From Hymenochaete sp. R1 (taxonomy: Eukaryota > Basidiomycota > Agaricomycetes > Hymenochaetales > Hymenochaetaceae), in contig JAFREE010000189.1 of NCBI GenBank assembly GCA_019400425.1, positions 1 to 40,633 on the forward strand: a stretch of 40,633 nucleotides of DNA. The letters are read 5' to 3'. Position numbers and translations under genes: made by a program. The notes below the pieces were generated by a model. The model saw nothing but the letters and a program-made list of their open reading frames with translations. It did not search any database and was not told where the DNA came from. This document shows positions 19,883 to 32,058 of the stretch, piece by piece; position 1 is the first letter of the stretch; every line of letters begins with the position of its first letter.

Positions 19883-22489
19883 ATGCATCTCTTCAGGAAG
19901 GTTCGCATACACCAAATCTTTGGTGCAAACACCGACGTCGGAAAGACTATTCTGGGCACGGCCTTAGCCCTTGCTTCAGCTTCGCAGGGGAAGAATGTTC
20001 GCTACTTGAAGCCAGTCAGCACGGGTCCTATCGAAGATGCGGATGATTTGTTAGTAGGGAAATCTATCAAAGGATATCTTATCTGATACACCGTCTTATT
20101 AGGTTTGTCAAGCGATACGGCTCACGTTTTCATAATCTAATATCGCAAGAGTGCCTTCTCCGAATGAAAGAACCCGTTAGTCCGCATCTTGCACGATTTC
20201 TGGAGCAAAAGGATGGTAGTACGAAGGTCTGTAACTTGATATTTCTCGCGTATATGAGCTCCATATAAGATTGTTCAGCGATAGTAGAATTCCCAAGTCT
20301 CAGACGAGTCCGTCAATGCGGCAGTATCGGCGTATATCAACCGTTGCGCAAGTGAGGCAATAGACAGAACTGACGTCTATATTGAAACAGCAGGAGGTTC
20401 GTGGATGGCTTAGTCTTGACAAGCTTTCGCTGAAAGTCTATTTCCTTCGTTTAGGTGTTCACAGTCCTTCCGTAAATGGTATAAGCCAAGTTGATAGCTA
20501 TCGAGCTCTGAGACTTCCAGTGATACTCGTTGGTGACTCGAGACTTGGAGGCATTTCTTCAACCATCTCATCCTACGAATCCCTCATCGTACGAGGATTT
20601 GATGTTGACTCAGTGCTGGTTTTCAAAGACGATTACTATCGGAACTGGGAGTACTTGACACCTTACTTCGCGGAGCGAAACGTGCAAGTCAGCTCATTCC
20701 CAGCACCCCCGGCCAAGCTCCAAAACGAGGACACAAATTACAGAGAAACAGACGCATATTTCTCACAGTTACTAAATTCCGGATGTTCGACGACGGTATA
20801 TGATCACCTACAAGCATCCCATGACCGTAGGCTAGTTGAGCTAGACTCTATGCCTGCGAGAACGCTGGACAGTGTTTGGTGGCCATTTGTACAGCATAAA
20901 TTTGTCGACGGTCCGAAAGATGTCTCAGTCATCGATAGTGCCACAGGCGACTTCTTCAGCGTGTATAAGGATCATGGCAAAGAAAAGCCGAATCTGTTGT
21001 CGCCGGTATACGACGGCTCTGCTTCGTGGTGGACGCAAACATTTGGCCATGGACATCCCTCCTTAGCTTTAGCAGCAGCGCGCGCGGCTGGACGGTATGG
21101 GCACGTCATGTTCCCTCAAGCAACCCATTTTCCTGCATTGGAGCTTGCGGAGCGGCTACTGTCAAAAGACGGCCCTGGTCACGGTTGGGCGTCTCGCGTC
21201 TTCTTCACTGATAACGGCTCGTGCGCGATGGAAGTTGCGATCAAAATGGCATTACGAGCCTATTCAAACCGACATTCGGAATTGACCAACTTCGACAAAC
21301 AACAATTAGGCATTTTAGGCCTAAAGGGAAGCTACCACGGGGATACAATTGGGGTCATGGACGCTTGTTCAGCCGGAGATGGTGTTTATACTTGCGAATG
21401 GCATTCTGCGAAAGGTTTCTGGTTGGATCCCCCAATAGTCGGAATCAAAAATGGTAAAGCCACGGTTACTCTTCCAAAAGCTATCGCAAGGCTAGGCCCT
21501 TTTGATCAGAAGGATATCGAGGTCGATTCACCCGCCTCGTTATATAACCTCGAAGAAAGGATGCAATCGAACTTGGCTACAGTTTACCGCGAGTACGTCT
21601 CCGAGGTACTCCAGAATCTCAGCAATTCATCTCAGAAGATCGCGGCGCTTGTTCTCGAGCCGCTCCTGATGGGAGCCGGAGGAATGATTTTCGTCGATCC
21701 ATTATTTCAACGAATTCTCGTGGATACCGTGCGCGACACTGAGTCCAAGTCTATCGACCCCAGCTCATGGCGTGGCCTTCCCGTCATTTTCGACGAAGTG
21801 TTCACAGGGATGTACCGTCTGGGATCTATGGACTGCAAGCATATCCTTGGTATCGAGCCAGATATCGCCGCATACGCGAAGTCACTGACGGGTGGAGTCG
21901 TCCCTCTTGCAGTGACACTTGCGTCAAAGTCAATATTTGACGCTTTTTGGGGAGACTCAAAAGGACAAGCGCTGCTTCATGGACATAGCTACACAGCACA
22001 CGCCGTAGGGTGCGAGGTCGCGAATGAGTCACTGGACCTGATGTCAAAGGAAATAGTATCTCCTACGTGGGAGGCTGCGCAAGAAAAGTGGAGATCTTCT
22101 GAAGTTGACAATAGAAGCAAGTCAGCTGGCGGGATGTGGAGCTTATGGTCGCCCGAGTTCATTAACAATCTATCTCAATTACCGAAAGTCGAGTCCGTGA
22201 TGACACTAGGGACTGTGCTTGCCTTCAAGCTCACTGGTACGTCTGAAGGTACGTAAGAAAGTTTTTAGAAGGGGAGTCCTGGACTCAATTCTGTTAAATA
22301 GGCTATCGATCTCAACTGGCTCAAACTCGATTAAGAAGCCTATCAAAGCAAGACGAAGGGCGGTTTGGTATTCATTACAGGACACTTGGGGATGTCGCGT
22401 ATTTCATGACAAGCCTCAACACTCGGCTGACTATCATCGAGGAAGTGCAAAATAGGATCATTGAGACTCTTTCGATTGATGGTCGATAG
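19883..22489 (+). CDS. Bifunctional dethiobiotin synthetase / DAPA aminotransferase (BioD-BioA fusion)
   Basis: Five exons (19883-20049, 20103-20226, 20288-20396, 20455-22248, 22302-22489) give 793 aa, typical for the fused eukaryotic enzyme. The N-terminal BioD half has the P-loop FGANTDVGKTI, KPVSTG, SPHLARF, YIETAGGVHSP and VILVGDSRLGGI. The BioA half begins at SVWWPFVQHK and shows FFTDNGSCAMEVAIKMA, LGLKGSYHGDT, VIFDEVFTGMYRLG and the PLP lysine in YAKSLTGG (Lys codon 21879-21881). The fusion catalyses two consecutive steps of biotin synthesis: KAPA to DAPA, then DAPA to dethiobiotin. In other fungi it is mitochondrial. Here the N-terminus is short and starts almost at the P-loop, so a targeting peptide is weak or lies in an unmodelled upstream exon. 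The gene converges on VPS34, with only 80 bp between the stops. Confidence 0.95.
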
Positions 22490-22569
22490 GCCTGAAATTA
22501 CTAAAATGTACACCCTTATTTGGATAAAAATAACAAAAATGGCACTGCAGGTGTGAGGGTAGGAAAGAA

Positions 22570-25500
22570 CTACTTCCAATACTGAGCAAAACCATGGACA
22601 GCGTCCAAGAAATTGTGATAAGCAGAACTCCCACGAAGCTGTTTCTCCAGTTCCCGTATGGCATCCTCCTCGGAAAGATGCAGACAAAATTTCTCCTGCA
22701 ATTGTTCATGGACATTGCGCTGCTTCACGTTCGGAATATTCGCCTCACTCATAAGAGAGACCAGATTGAGGATGAGGTTTGCGCTCTTCCGTAAAATAGT
22801 AAAAGCGACAAAACAAAGGTTCTGGAAGCGTGCAAACTCCGGAGATTGTATGCCACCCATAGCTTCAATCATCTGCGGGGAAACTTTGACTGGCGGGGGA
22901 AAGGGCTTCGGATCTTGTCCAAGGATGAATCCAAAATCGACGTGAAAGAAATGTCCTAGGACGTATAGTTAGATTAACCAACTCAGTAGAGAGTATAATA
23001 CCCTCCTACCGTCAGGTGAGAGCAGAAGGTTCTCTAAGTGCCTGTCTCCTACTCCCAAAATATATGTCATGACAGAATACCCAGCTTAGAAAAAAGAAAG
23101 GAACGTCAGATTGTCTCGGCGAGACGCATACGAAGATACTCACCACAACTCCTAACAAAAGTATCAAGCACAGATTTCTTAACACCAAACGTACCGACAC
23201 TACCCTCATCCGGATTATGCGCACGTAAGTAATTGAGGAGAGAACCGTTATATTCGCTGACGATTGCCGCGATCGTCATACTGGGAATGAATTGAGCCAT
23301 TCCCTGCGACGGGCCAGTTGCCAATACAGCGTACGGACTGAGCTTGAGGTCCAAATTCTCCTTACGGAGAAGTCGATCCATGAGCGTGAAGAGCTGGATC
23401 ACCAGCTGATCTTGCCTCATGTCATCCCCGTCTTTGAAGAGTAGAGGATACTCGGAGCCATCCGAACACTGGAAGAACAGCAATATCGGTGATAGGCTGG
23501 ATTTGAACACTGATGTCTTCTCTGCTATAATCCCTGTAACTTCTATCGAAGCATTCAGGGGAAGTGGGAGAGGCGCAAAGTTACTAAGTCCGTTTTTCGA
23601 TTCGGCAATGAAAGCACGGAGACGCTCGATTTTCTTTGGTCGTTGTTCCTTCGAAGTGCGATACTCCTTTGTACGCTTGACTAGTATCGAAATAAGCTCG
23701 CCCTGTCTACGCATGACGTCTGTGCGTTCGGTCCCACCTTCAGACTGCAATTTCTTAGCTCATTCCGTGAAAGCGGAACACGGTCGCCTACCTGCTTGAT
23801 CTTCTCCATGAACTTGTACCAAACCTTCCCATAGACTTTTGCGACCGTCTTGTCCTCCAAAGCCACCTCAACCATAAGATACCAATGGAAGCGATTGCCC
23901 AGCACAGGATTACGAACCGAACGATCAATCAGGAAGTCTGCGAGGCTGCTGTCTTCATGAGACAGGACATTACTGAGACGCATTGAGCGTTGATCATTTG
24001 CGGAGCTTTCGAACTTGAGCGCTTGCAATAGTTGCAACAAATACAAGAGTAATTCCTGGTAACCGCATCATAGCATCACGGTGTAATTTCTCCATTGGAA
24101 AGCAGTAGGCGAGACTCACATCATCTTCGGCTTTCGCCAGCTGTTTGACAGCAAAGTTCCGGACCCTACTGTCGACTGTACTGGGCCCGAGTAGTTCAAG
24201 CGCGTCATCCACCTCGATATCCGTCCACTGCGGTAGCAAGACTTCCACCGCCTGCTTGACTTCACTTGAGTCTCTCCACGTTACGGACTTCAAAAACTTC
24301 GTCAAGCCTCTCTTATCTCGCGTAAGATAGAATCGGAATTTCCAGACGAGGTCTTTTTCTTCAGATGTCAGAGGTTGCGTTGGCGGATAATTTAAAATAA
24401 CCTGGTAAACAAGAATTAAAAAGCGCGCGAAAGTCTTTTCGGGACAGAAATACCCCGAGTTCGTCACGGTCTTTCGCATTTGGCTTCAATTCGCGATCCA
24501 AAGCTCCGCTTCGATGGCTTCGGATAAGGCGCCTATGCTTATCTTCAACCGGATTATCTCGAGCAACTTCTGGATCAACGATTTGCCAGAGAGAGGCATC
24601 GGAAAGGAGAGAACCAGAAGACGATGCAACAGGCACTTGAGAACCTGATGGAGCCGGCATTATAGACGGCAAGTTCGTCGCTTCCTAGATACCTATTAGC
24701 GTTTGCTTGAATATGATCTTACCGTACTCACAGGCTCTGAAAAAACGACAGGAAAATCAAAGCGAGGAAGGTCAATATAGAGGAATAGATTCTCCGACTT
24801 CTTCGTTTCTGCCTGTAACACGTCAGCAATCCGTAAGAAAGAGTGTAGCTGATGCGCACAGCATGAATCTCTTCCATTTTACGGAAGGCGAGCTTATCCA
24901 ACCAATCCTCCTTCGGCAGATCACCTCTTTCATACTTCTTTACGAGCTTGAACCATTTGTCATTCATTTATGCTTTACGAAGTCAGACAGATACTTCATA
25001 CCTTTTCAAGCCGTCCCATTTCATCCTTCACCTCGGTTTTACTTGGCGTACGCGTATCAGCAGAACCGTCAGCTTCAGCTCCAGGCCATAGGTACAGCCT
25101 ATGCTTTCCTCGTCGGAGTGTTCTATTGTGCGATTCAATAACAATGAGAAACATGCAATAAAAATACCCCACCCCTTCTTGCCAAACAATCGAAATGTTG
25201 TCCCCCCAACAGGCGAAGCGGATCTCGGACCATCAATGTCCCATATTGTGAAGGTAATCTGAGAATTTAATGGCAAATCGCAATATCGAATGGGGAGGGT
25301 AATCCACTCGTTCCACCTGCGAAGGGTTCTTAGAAAACCAGAAACTAGTAAACTAGTCGTAGTCTCCTCACGTATAGCTTGTTTTGAAAGATTTGAATGC
25401 TGTCCGGAAAGCGATTGTTAGCGGTTTGTTGTCCGCGATGAGTTGACAAGTGACATAGAGATCAGACAGAGTCCTACGCTATATCAGCGCAACGCCCTCT

Positions 25501-25745
25501 GCGGAGTACCAGATAATGAGGTGCTACGCACGTTGATTGGACACCAGCAAACTGTAAATCCGGGTTGTCGATTATATCCGTAAATGGCCTGGGTTTGCGG
25601 TTTCCCTCGAACTGAGAGCTATGGATATATGAGCCACTCGTGACATCTAACTTAGGAATTTGAGCTAAACACACATGCGGAATGTCACAGGAAATTTCAA
25701 AGAGCTTGACTTAGCAAATGTGAAGTCCAAGCTGTCTTTGTCCAT
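22570..25745 (-). CDS. VPS34: Phosphatidylinositol 3-kinase VPS34
   Basis: Thirteen exons (25745-25675, 25618-25532, 25473-25372, 25316-25173, 25122-25002, 24946-24860, 24812-24732, 24684-24454, 24401-24120, 24055-23792, 23744-23144, 23084-23010, 22955-22570) give 843 aa, close to the family's usual length. The N-terminal C2 domain ([42 protein letters not shown]) is followed by the helical domain ([37 protein letters not shown]). The kinase domain shows [14 protein letters not shown], the catalytic loop [14 protein letters not shown] and the metal-binding [12 protein letters not shown]. The C-terminal helix ends in AQYWK, as in VPS34 proteins. The enzyme makes PI3P for endosomal sorting and autophagy. 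All intron phases close, and no inactivating change is seen. Confidence 0.96.
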
Positions 25746-26000
25746 AATGACAACATCAGTCGTGGGCTTTGCGAAGGAAGAGGGGCTTAAGCTTAAGCTT
25801 GTCCTGCCTCGCGAAATGTCCACGAATCATCATGTGACCTATAAATTAGGGCAGGCTTGATCAACTCTCCAAAAATTAAGGTCGAGACAACATTAATATT
25901 TAGTTATAATTCAAAGATATTCGCTTGAATGGAAGCTATGTTCAAAAATTTTTGACAATGCTGATCAGTTATTTAATTGATGCGGAACGCTGTCATCCGT
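25746..26000. promoter_or_regulatory. Promoter region of VPS34
   Basis: This spacer lies between the VPS34 start and the stop of the GH3 gene, both on the minus strand. It contains the palindrome-like gcttaagcttaagctt at 25787-25802. No other feature is recognised. Confidence 0.35.
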
Positions 26001-29000
26001 TCAATGGACAGTTATATTACTTGAAAGGTAAATTGTATCGCTTGTCCCAATGCGAATCTCGAAGACCCCTGGCTCTACCATAAATCCATTCGACCTCGTC
26101 CACACAGCCAATTGCTCCGATTTAATAGGGATGGTCACGGCCTGTGATCCTCCGGTACTGCACCATCGGCAACGAGTCCATAGTCAGTGTAAGATCTCCC
26201 TAGTAACGACAAAATACCTGGTTGACTTACGGTATAGCAACTTTTGAGAATCCTGACAGAAATTGGTTTGGAGTTACGACGGAGGAAACAACGTCTGTTA
26301 TATAGACTTGAACGACTTCTTGACCATCCATGGAACCAGAATTTTGCACGGTCACTGTTACGTTAAAGTCGTCAGATTTCCCTATGGATGGGCTTGAAAG
26401 GTGCAAGTCCGAGCTAGAAGCACGTTAAGGTGCGGTCATTTCACAAACATAATATCATCCATACTAAGAGAAGTTAGCATAGCTTAGACCGTGGCCAAAG
26501 CTCCAGATGGGAACTGGTGAATCAAGAACATACTTTTGCAAAGTATCAGCGATATATTCAGCAGATCTTAAACCATCTGCAGTCATACCTGATGTCCAAA
26601 AACAAGAGTGCCATCATCACTTATAGAACCTGCGTCAATCGGCCTGCCTGCCTTCAGGTAATTATAGAATGCTGGTGTTGTCCCGGTCGACCTCGGGAAA
26701 GAGACGGGTAGCTTCCCTATCGATGAAACAATTTATGTATTTTAAAATTGACGAACATCTAACATTTAGGTTTCACTTACCGGACGGGCTGAAGGATCCA
26801 AACAGTGCTTCTGCTATAGCAGTGCCACCCTGCGATGTACTTATCAATATTTCAACTTCATCCTTGAACTGCTCACTCACGAGTTCTCCTGGATAGAATT
26901 GCTGCAAGACCGCATCCGCATGCACCTGAATCCACGGTTCCGCAACGGGTTTACCGCTAACGAATACTACAATGCTCTTCTTCCCTTGTTGATTCATAGC
27001 GCTAACGACTTGCTGCACGAGCTGACGCTGGGCACCGACAAGGCTCAGATTGCTAAGATCGACGTGCTCTCCGGTCGTCGCATTCGTTCCAGGTGTCCAA
27101 AGAAGTGTTTGGTCAAGGGACCATGTACCAACAAAAATGACCGCTATATCGGAGCTTGTTGCCGTAGAGACAGCTTCTGCGATGCCAGACGTATCCGAAG
27201 ACCAAAGCTCACAGCCTTGCGAAAATGCGACAGTCACCGGAGAAGAACTGTTTTCCAGGAAATTTTTGATCCCATCCAAAGGGCTGATACCATTGTTTGA
27301 CGCATTGAAAAAGACGTAGTCACCAAACTAGCAAGAAACGTTGTGAAGTACGGCGCAATGTTTGCACAACTTTGAAACGTACAGATACACGATTCCCTTG
27401 AGGACCGATGACAGCCAATTTTAGGTTACTAGTCGGATCCAACGGAAGCGTGCTATCCTTATTTTCAAGAAGGACAATCGACTCTTTTTCTATATCATGT
27501 AGGACCTCGCGCGTAGCAGCCGTTCGAAGGGTAGCGTTATAGTCTGGATACGGGTACGGGTCTTCAAGTAGCGAGAAGATTCAGATACGTGCCAAGCATT
27601 GATAAGTTGGTGGCTTACTTTCAAACAAACCAAGTGCAAATTTCGTTCGTAGCATAGTGACCACGGCTGCGTCAATATCCGATTCGTTCACTGTACCCGC
27701 AGCGACTTGATCTAAAACAGCATTAGCTTTCATTGCGTGAGTCCATTACTAGGTCAAGGCAAACCTGGCAGAGTTAGATATGTGAATGTACCACCACCCA
27801 TTTCGCCCTGGACACCATTAACGAGTGCTTCGCGTGCTGCGCACTCCCTTGTATCGCATGTCTTTATATTAATGGTGAGTCACGTCCTTTTCTCGCCCAA
27901 CTAATACTCCTACCGCATGCGAAGTTATTAACAAATCAATTGATCCAGCATCACAAGTCGCCCAATATTGGAAGCCCCATTCCTCTCGAAGCTAAGAAAT
28001 GAAGCTCCACACATTAAAGTTTGTCGTCGAAACAGACAACTTAATGCACGCACAACGTCTTTCAGCATATCTAAGGAATAATTTTGTTAGTTATTCTTTC
28101 ATGCTTGATACTTGGTTTATACATACGAGAGTCAGCAACCACAGGAACACCATCATAGCTTGAATACGCCGTCATAATGCTCAGAGCACCGGCCTCCACA
28201 CATCCTTTCTGGAAAGCAGGAAGGTAGATCGTTCTGAGTGCGCGCTCTCCGCCTTCAACCGGTGCAAGATTACTGATGGTTCTCAGACATAATCGGGTCC
28301 GATCCAGTAAAAAAACACTTACAGTCCGCCTTGGGGGCTTCCGAAGGCAGCAAAATGCTTGCAAGTGGCAGCCATTCTCGCCACCGCTGTATTGCTAGTG
28401 TTCCGTCTCCGACCGGATTGAAGTCCAGTGACGTATGCCCTCCCCATTGCGCTAGTCCTGACAAATTTTCAGAAACGACGTTCCCATTTAATCACAATAT
28501 CGTCGAAAGTCCATACAAGAAAGGATCCTCGCCGTAGTTCTCTTCAACACGCCCCCATCGTAGTTCTCGGCTCATGTCAAGAACGGGAGCGAATATATGA
28601 GAGACACCGAGACCCTCTGCTTCATCTGAAATCGCCGACGCAACCTGAGATAGTAGAGCTGGGTTGAAGGACGCCGCGAGGCCCAATGGAGAAGGGAAAG
28701 TCGTGCCATTGTTCGTGAACCCGTGGAGTCCTGTTTCAAAAGCAGATGGTTCAATAAAATCCACATGTAGCTGTGGAACGGAATATACTCACCTTCGCTC
28801 TGGAAAAGCGCGGGAATGCCGAGAGTAGTATTTTCCATCAAATACCGTTGCCCCACCTCAACTGCGAACACGAACTTGTCCCAAGGCATCAAATATCCGC
28901 CCCAGATGCTTCCACTTTTAGTTGCCATCATTTCAACAAGTCCGGATACATTGTATGTCAGAGTATCGTCAAGTGGGTCTGATAGGTCCATCCATCCGTC

Positions 29001-29302
29001 CATGTCACCTTGAATGCTGCAGAGTCTGTCAGTGTTGATAAGACATCCCGAGCTTTCTTGTAAACCTACAGCTGGGCAACTTTTTCTTGAACAGTCATGC
29101 GCGGCAATAGATCATTGATGCGATCCTCGATATCCGCTGACGGGTCCTTGTATACCGGAGCCGAGCCATCCTTATTCGTAGCACGGGCATGGAGATGGAA
29201 AGGAAGCTTTTGAGCCTCGATAGTGCTCCCGTCCGGTAATGCGAGCGCAGAAGACACAAAGGTGAGCGAAAGAATTACGGCGATAACAATATTCCAAGCC
29301 AT
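26001..29302 (-). CDS. Secreted GH3 beta-glucosidase
   Basis: Fifteen exons give 837 aa: 29302-29070, 29016-28793, 28730-28517, 28457-28323, 28272-28127, a 17-nt exon near 28070-28054, 27991-27914, 27861-27765, 27726-27619, 27561-27383, 27327-26781, 26716-26589, 26532-26465, 26413-26231 and 26157-26001. The chosen ATG gives a signal peptide (WNIVIAVILSLTFVSSALA). The GH3 barrel shows GIPALFQSEG, RWGRVEENYGEDPFL and ATCKHFAAFGSPQGG, with the nucleophile Asp in TCDAGSIDLL (about 27951). The second domain has GTWSLDQTLLWTPG and KLPVSFPRSTGTTPAFYNYL, and the C-terminal fibronectin-III-like domain has GQEVVQVYITD. Such enzymes release glucose from cellobiose-like or other beta-glucans. An ATG at 29386 would add 28 residues and turn the signal peptide into a possible membrane anchor. 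One intron is only 38 nt. Confidence 0.92.
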
Positions 29303-29731
29303 TACTACGGGGGTACGGCCAAGGTTCGAAGTCCACGAGCCTGAATCTGAGTTTCGCAATGCCTGCTTTTTATCAAGAACCGCCATCTTCGAATTGCCTC
29401 CGGATACGACCCACGCAAGCGCGTGTTAGCTGGCATATCTCCGTCTTTGCAGGGCGCAATATCGGAGAAAAAAATCATGAATATGTTTCTGCTGGCCTCA
29501 TGACGGTCGTTGGAAGAAAAGGCGTCGACTCTGACGGGCCGAATCGACGCCGGAAGGATTTGCGTGATGCACGTGAGCAGAAGAAAGCCATATTTGGAAA
29601 GAAGTGGAGTTTGTCTCTTCTGCGCTGCTCTCCATCCTCGCGGTCATCGAGCCAAAATTCTCTCCCAAGCACTTGCGCGTATTTCGCGCCTGCTCTTTCG
29701 AAAATCTTTTGAGAGACTCAAACTCTCAAGT
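29303..29731. promoter_or_regulatory. Divergent promoter region, GH3 / DUS1 genes
   Basis: This 429-bp spacer lies between divergent start codons. An in-frame ORF upstream of the DUS1 ATG (from 29510) has no family support and is read as 5' UTR. No specific factor site was identified. Confidence 0.4.
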
Positions 29732-31480
29732 ATGTCGGATGGTGTGGCAGTTGTGAGCGACAAACATCGCCAGAAGAGGAGAAAGGTTTCTGGTGGAGAT
29801 CTGTTCGACGTCCTTGGAAGACCGAAGCTTGTTGTTGCTCCAATGGTCGACCAAAGTGAGCTGGTGAGATTCGTTTGGTCATTTTTAGCTGTACTGCAGG
29901 GGTTTGATGCATTAAGTTTAGCCATGGCGGATACTATCCCGAAGATATGGGGCGCAGGCGAGTACCTAAACTTGTCTTAGTGCAGGCGGGCCAATCATGT
30001 CTAATAGGTCTCTTAGCTCGTGTATACGCCAATGATCAATGCGAAAGTGAGTGGTGCCAAACATTTATCTCTCTCGAAAAGCTAAGTCACGTATCAGATG
30101 TTTGTAGATGTCAAAAACAAGACTTACAGAGAGCAAGCTTTCAACATGATCCACGGCGAAGAAGGCGGATCTTCAGATCGTCCTCTCATCGTTCAATTCG
30201 CCGCCAACAACCCCGACAAGCTCTTGGAAGCCGCAAGAATCGTAGAACCATACTGCGATGCAGTTGACATTAATTTTGGTTGTCCGCAAGATATCGCTCG
30301 CCGGGGACACTACGGATGCTACTTGCAGGACGACTGGGACCTCGTGTACAAATTAAGTGAGTCCCGTTTCTGGACGTTTCCCAAACCAAGTTTTGATAAG
30401 ACAAAGTCAACACTCTGCATGAAAATCTGAATATTCCTGTCACTGCGAAGTTTCGGGTCTTTCCTACGACAGAGAAAACTGTCGAGTACGCTAAGATGAT
30501 GGAACGGGCTGGTGCACAAATTTTGACATGCCACGGCCGTACGAGGGATCAAAGAGGCCAAAGAAGCGTATGTTTCATTCCCGGATAATAACCCAACCTG
30601 ATTCTAAGATCTTGCTTCGTCGCAGGGATTGGCGGACTGGGAGAAGATTCGTTCCGTGAAGGACGCTGTCTCAGTTCCCGTCTTCGCCAACGGCAACATT
30701 CTCTTCCACGACGACATTCAGCGATGTCTAGACGCAACCGGGGCAGACGCAGTTATGACCGCCGAAGGAAACCTATACAATCCTACACTCCTTCTAAATA
30801 CCTTAAACCTTCCTTCCCTCCCCTCTTCATCTTCGAGGACGAACGTCGACCCGATAGGAACGACGAACATCCACCCAGCACTCTCGTATTTCACTTTCCC
30901 TTCACCAAAGGATACTGGCATCTACCTTCCGCACACCACTATCGCACACGAGTACCTCTCTATAGTGCGTTCTCTCAAGACGCCAACGCACTCGAGTGCC
31001 ATCAAGGGCCACCTGTTCAAGCTCCTCCGTCCCTGTCTGGCGTCTTTCCCGGACCTGCGTGCCCAGCTGGGACGTATAGGTGGGAGGAAGTCGGTGTCGG
31101 AACTGGTGGACTTGTACGAGGAAGTTGTGAGTGCGGTAGAAAAGGAACTTGTGAAAGAGGCGGAGGAAGCGAAAAGAATGGCGAAGGAAGGCGGCGGTGA
31201 GGAGGCTTTAGAGAAATATGTGAAAGTGTACGAGGGCTCCGGACTGAGAGTCCTTCCTCGGTGGCTCGCACAACCGTACTTCCGAACTGCAGAAAAGGCC
31301 CAGATGGAGAAGGTGGTGGTGTCAAAGGTAGAATCGGAGCGTGGATTGAACGACGATGTGAAGACAAGGGAAGAGAAACAGGCAGGTGCAAGGCCTACGA
31401 CAGAGGTAATGTCGGACGAGACAGGAATTGAGGGTGTCGTAGAGGGGCCGATTGCAGAGAGAGGGACCGTTATGGCCTGA
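29732..31480 (+). CDS. DUS1: tRNA-dihydrouridine synthase, Dus1 type
   Basis: Six exons (29732-29863, 29922-29957, 30017-30046, 30098-30356, 30407-30567, 30626-31480) give 490 aa. The FMN barrel is clear: [88 protein letters not shown] and [17 protein letters not shown] motif with its conserved Cys marks the active site. The enzyme reduces uridine to dihydrouridine in the tRNA D-loop. The intron after exon 2 appears to start with GC (cag|gcgagt at 29958) and ends ttag, since no GT donor keeps the frame there. The C-terminal 200 residues are a charged, Glu/Lys-rich extension containing [11 protein letters not shown], longer than in yeast Dus1 (about 423 aa). The start lies at the first family-consistent ATG. 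Confidence 0.93.
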
Positions 31481-32058
31481 AGTCCTGTAGTTCTATCGAT
31501 CTCTTTTCCTTCACTGGCAGTCATACTTCGAACTTAAGAGCATCCAGTCTCATCAATCTCTTGAACTCTGAGAAAGATCAGCATTAATCCCATTCACAAG
31601 CTTCTTCATATAAGTTGCGTTCATCTCCGACACATGCATGCACACGCAGACTCTATCACTCAGGACTGCTGACGCCAGCTTATTTTTGACGGTCTTTCTC
31701 GCGATGCTGTGCCTTCTTGGCTGGTTGTACGCGAACTCGAAATAACTTGGCCTTTGGTTGCGTTGATTACATAATGTAATGTTCGGCGCGGGCGGCGTTG
31801 TGATTTATGATCTCACTGGGGACTGCCTTGACAGTTGAGCGTCGGAGTGAGAGTCTGCACAGGAGCGCGCAGCACCTTTTCTGCCTCTTACCACCACCAT
31901 CTCCCCGTCTTTACACTCGTCGCCAACGGCCTCGAATATATATATATTCTATCGGTTCTAAAGACGACAAACGAACGATCCAGTTACGCATCGATCTCAA
32001 CAAACCCTCGAGTTTGAACGCGTGCGGCACGTACATACACTCTTCCGTGTAGAGCACT
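31481..32058. other. Intergenic, promoter of the MARVEL gene
   Basis: This 578-bp spacer lies between two plus-strand genes. It contains a TATA-like tatatatatattc (31937-31949) about 110 bp before the MARVEL start codon and a pyrimidine-rich stretch before it. No coding frame is supported. Confidence 0.45.

Noticed and set aside
30922..31524. Long minus-strand ORFs opposite the last DUS1 exon
   Set aside because: Their composition is Ser/Phe/Arg-rich antisense of a charged coding region, and the sense strand has clear family matches.
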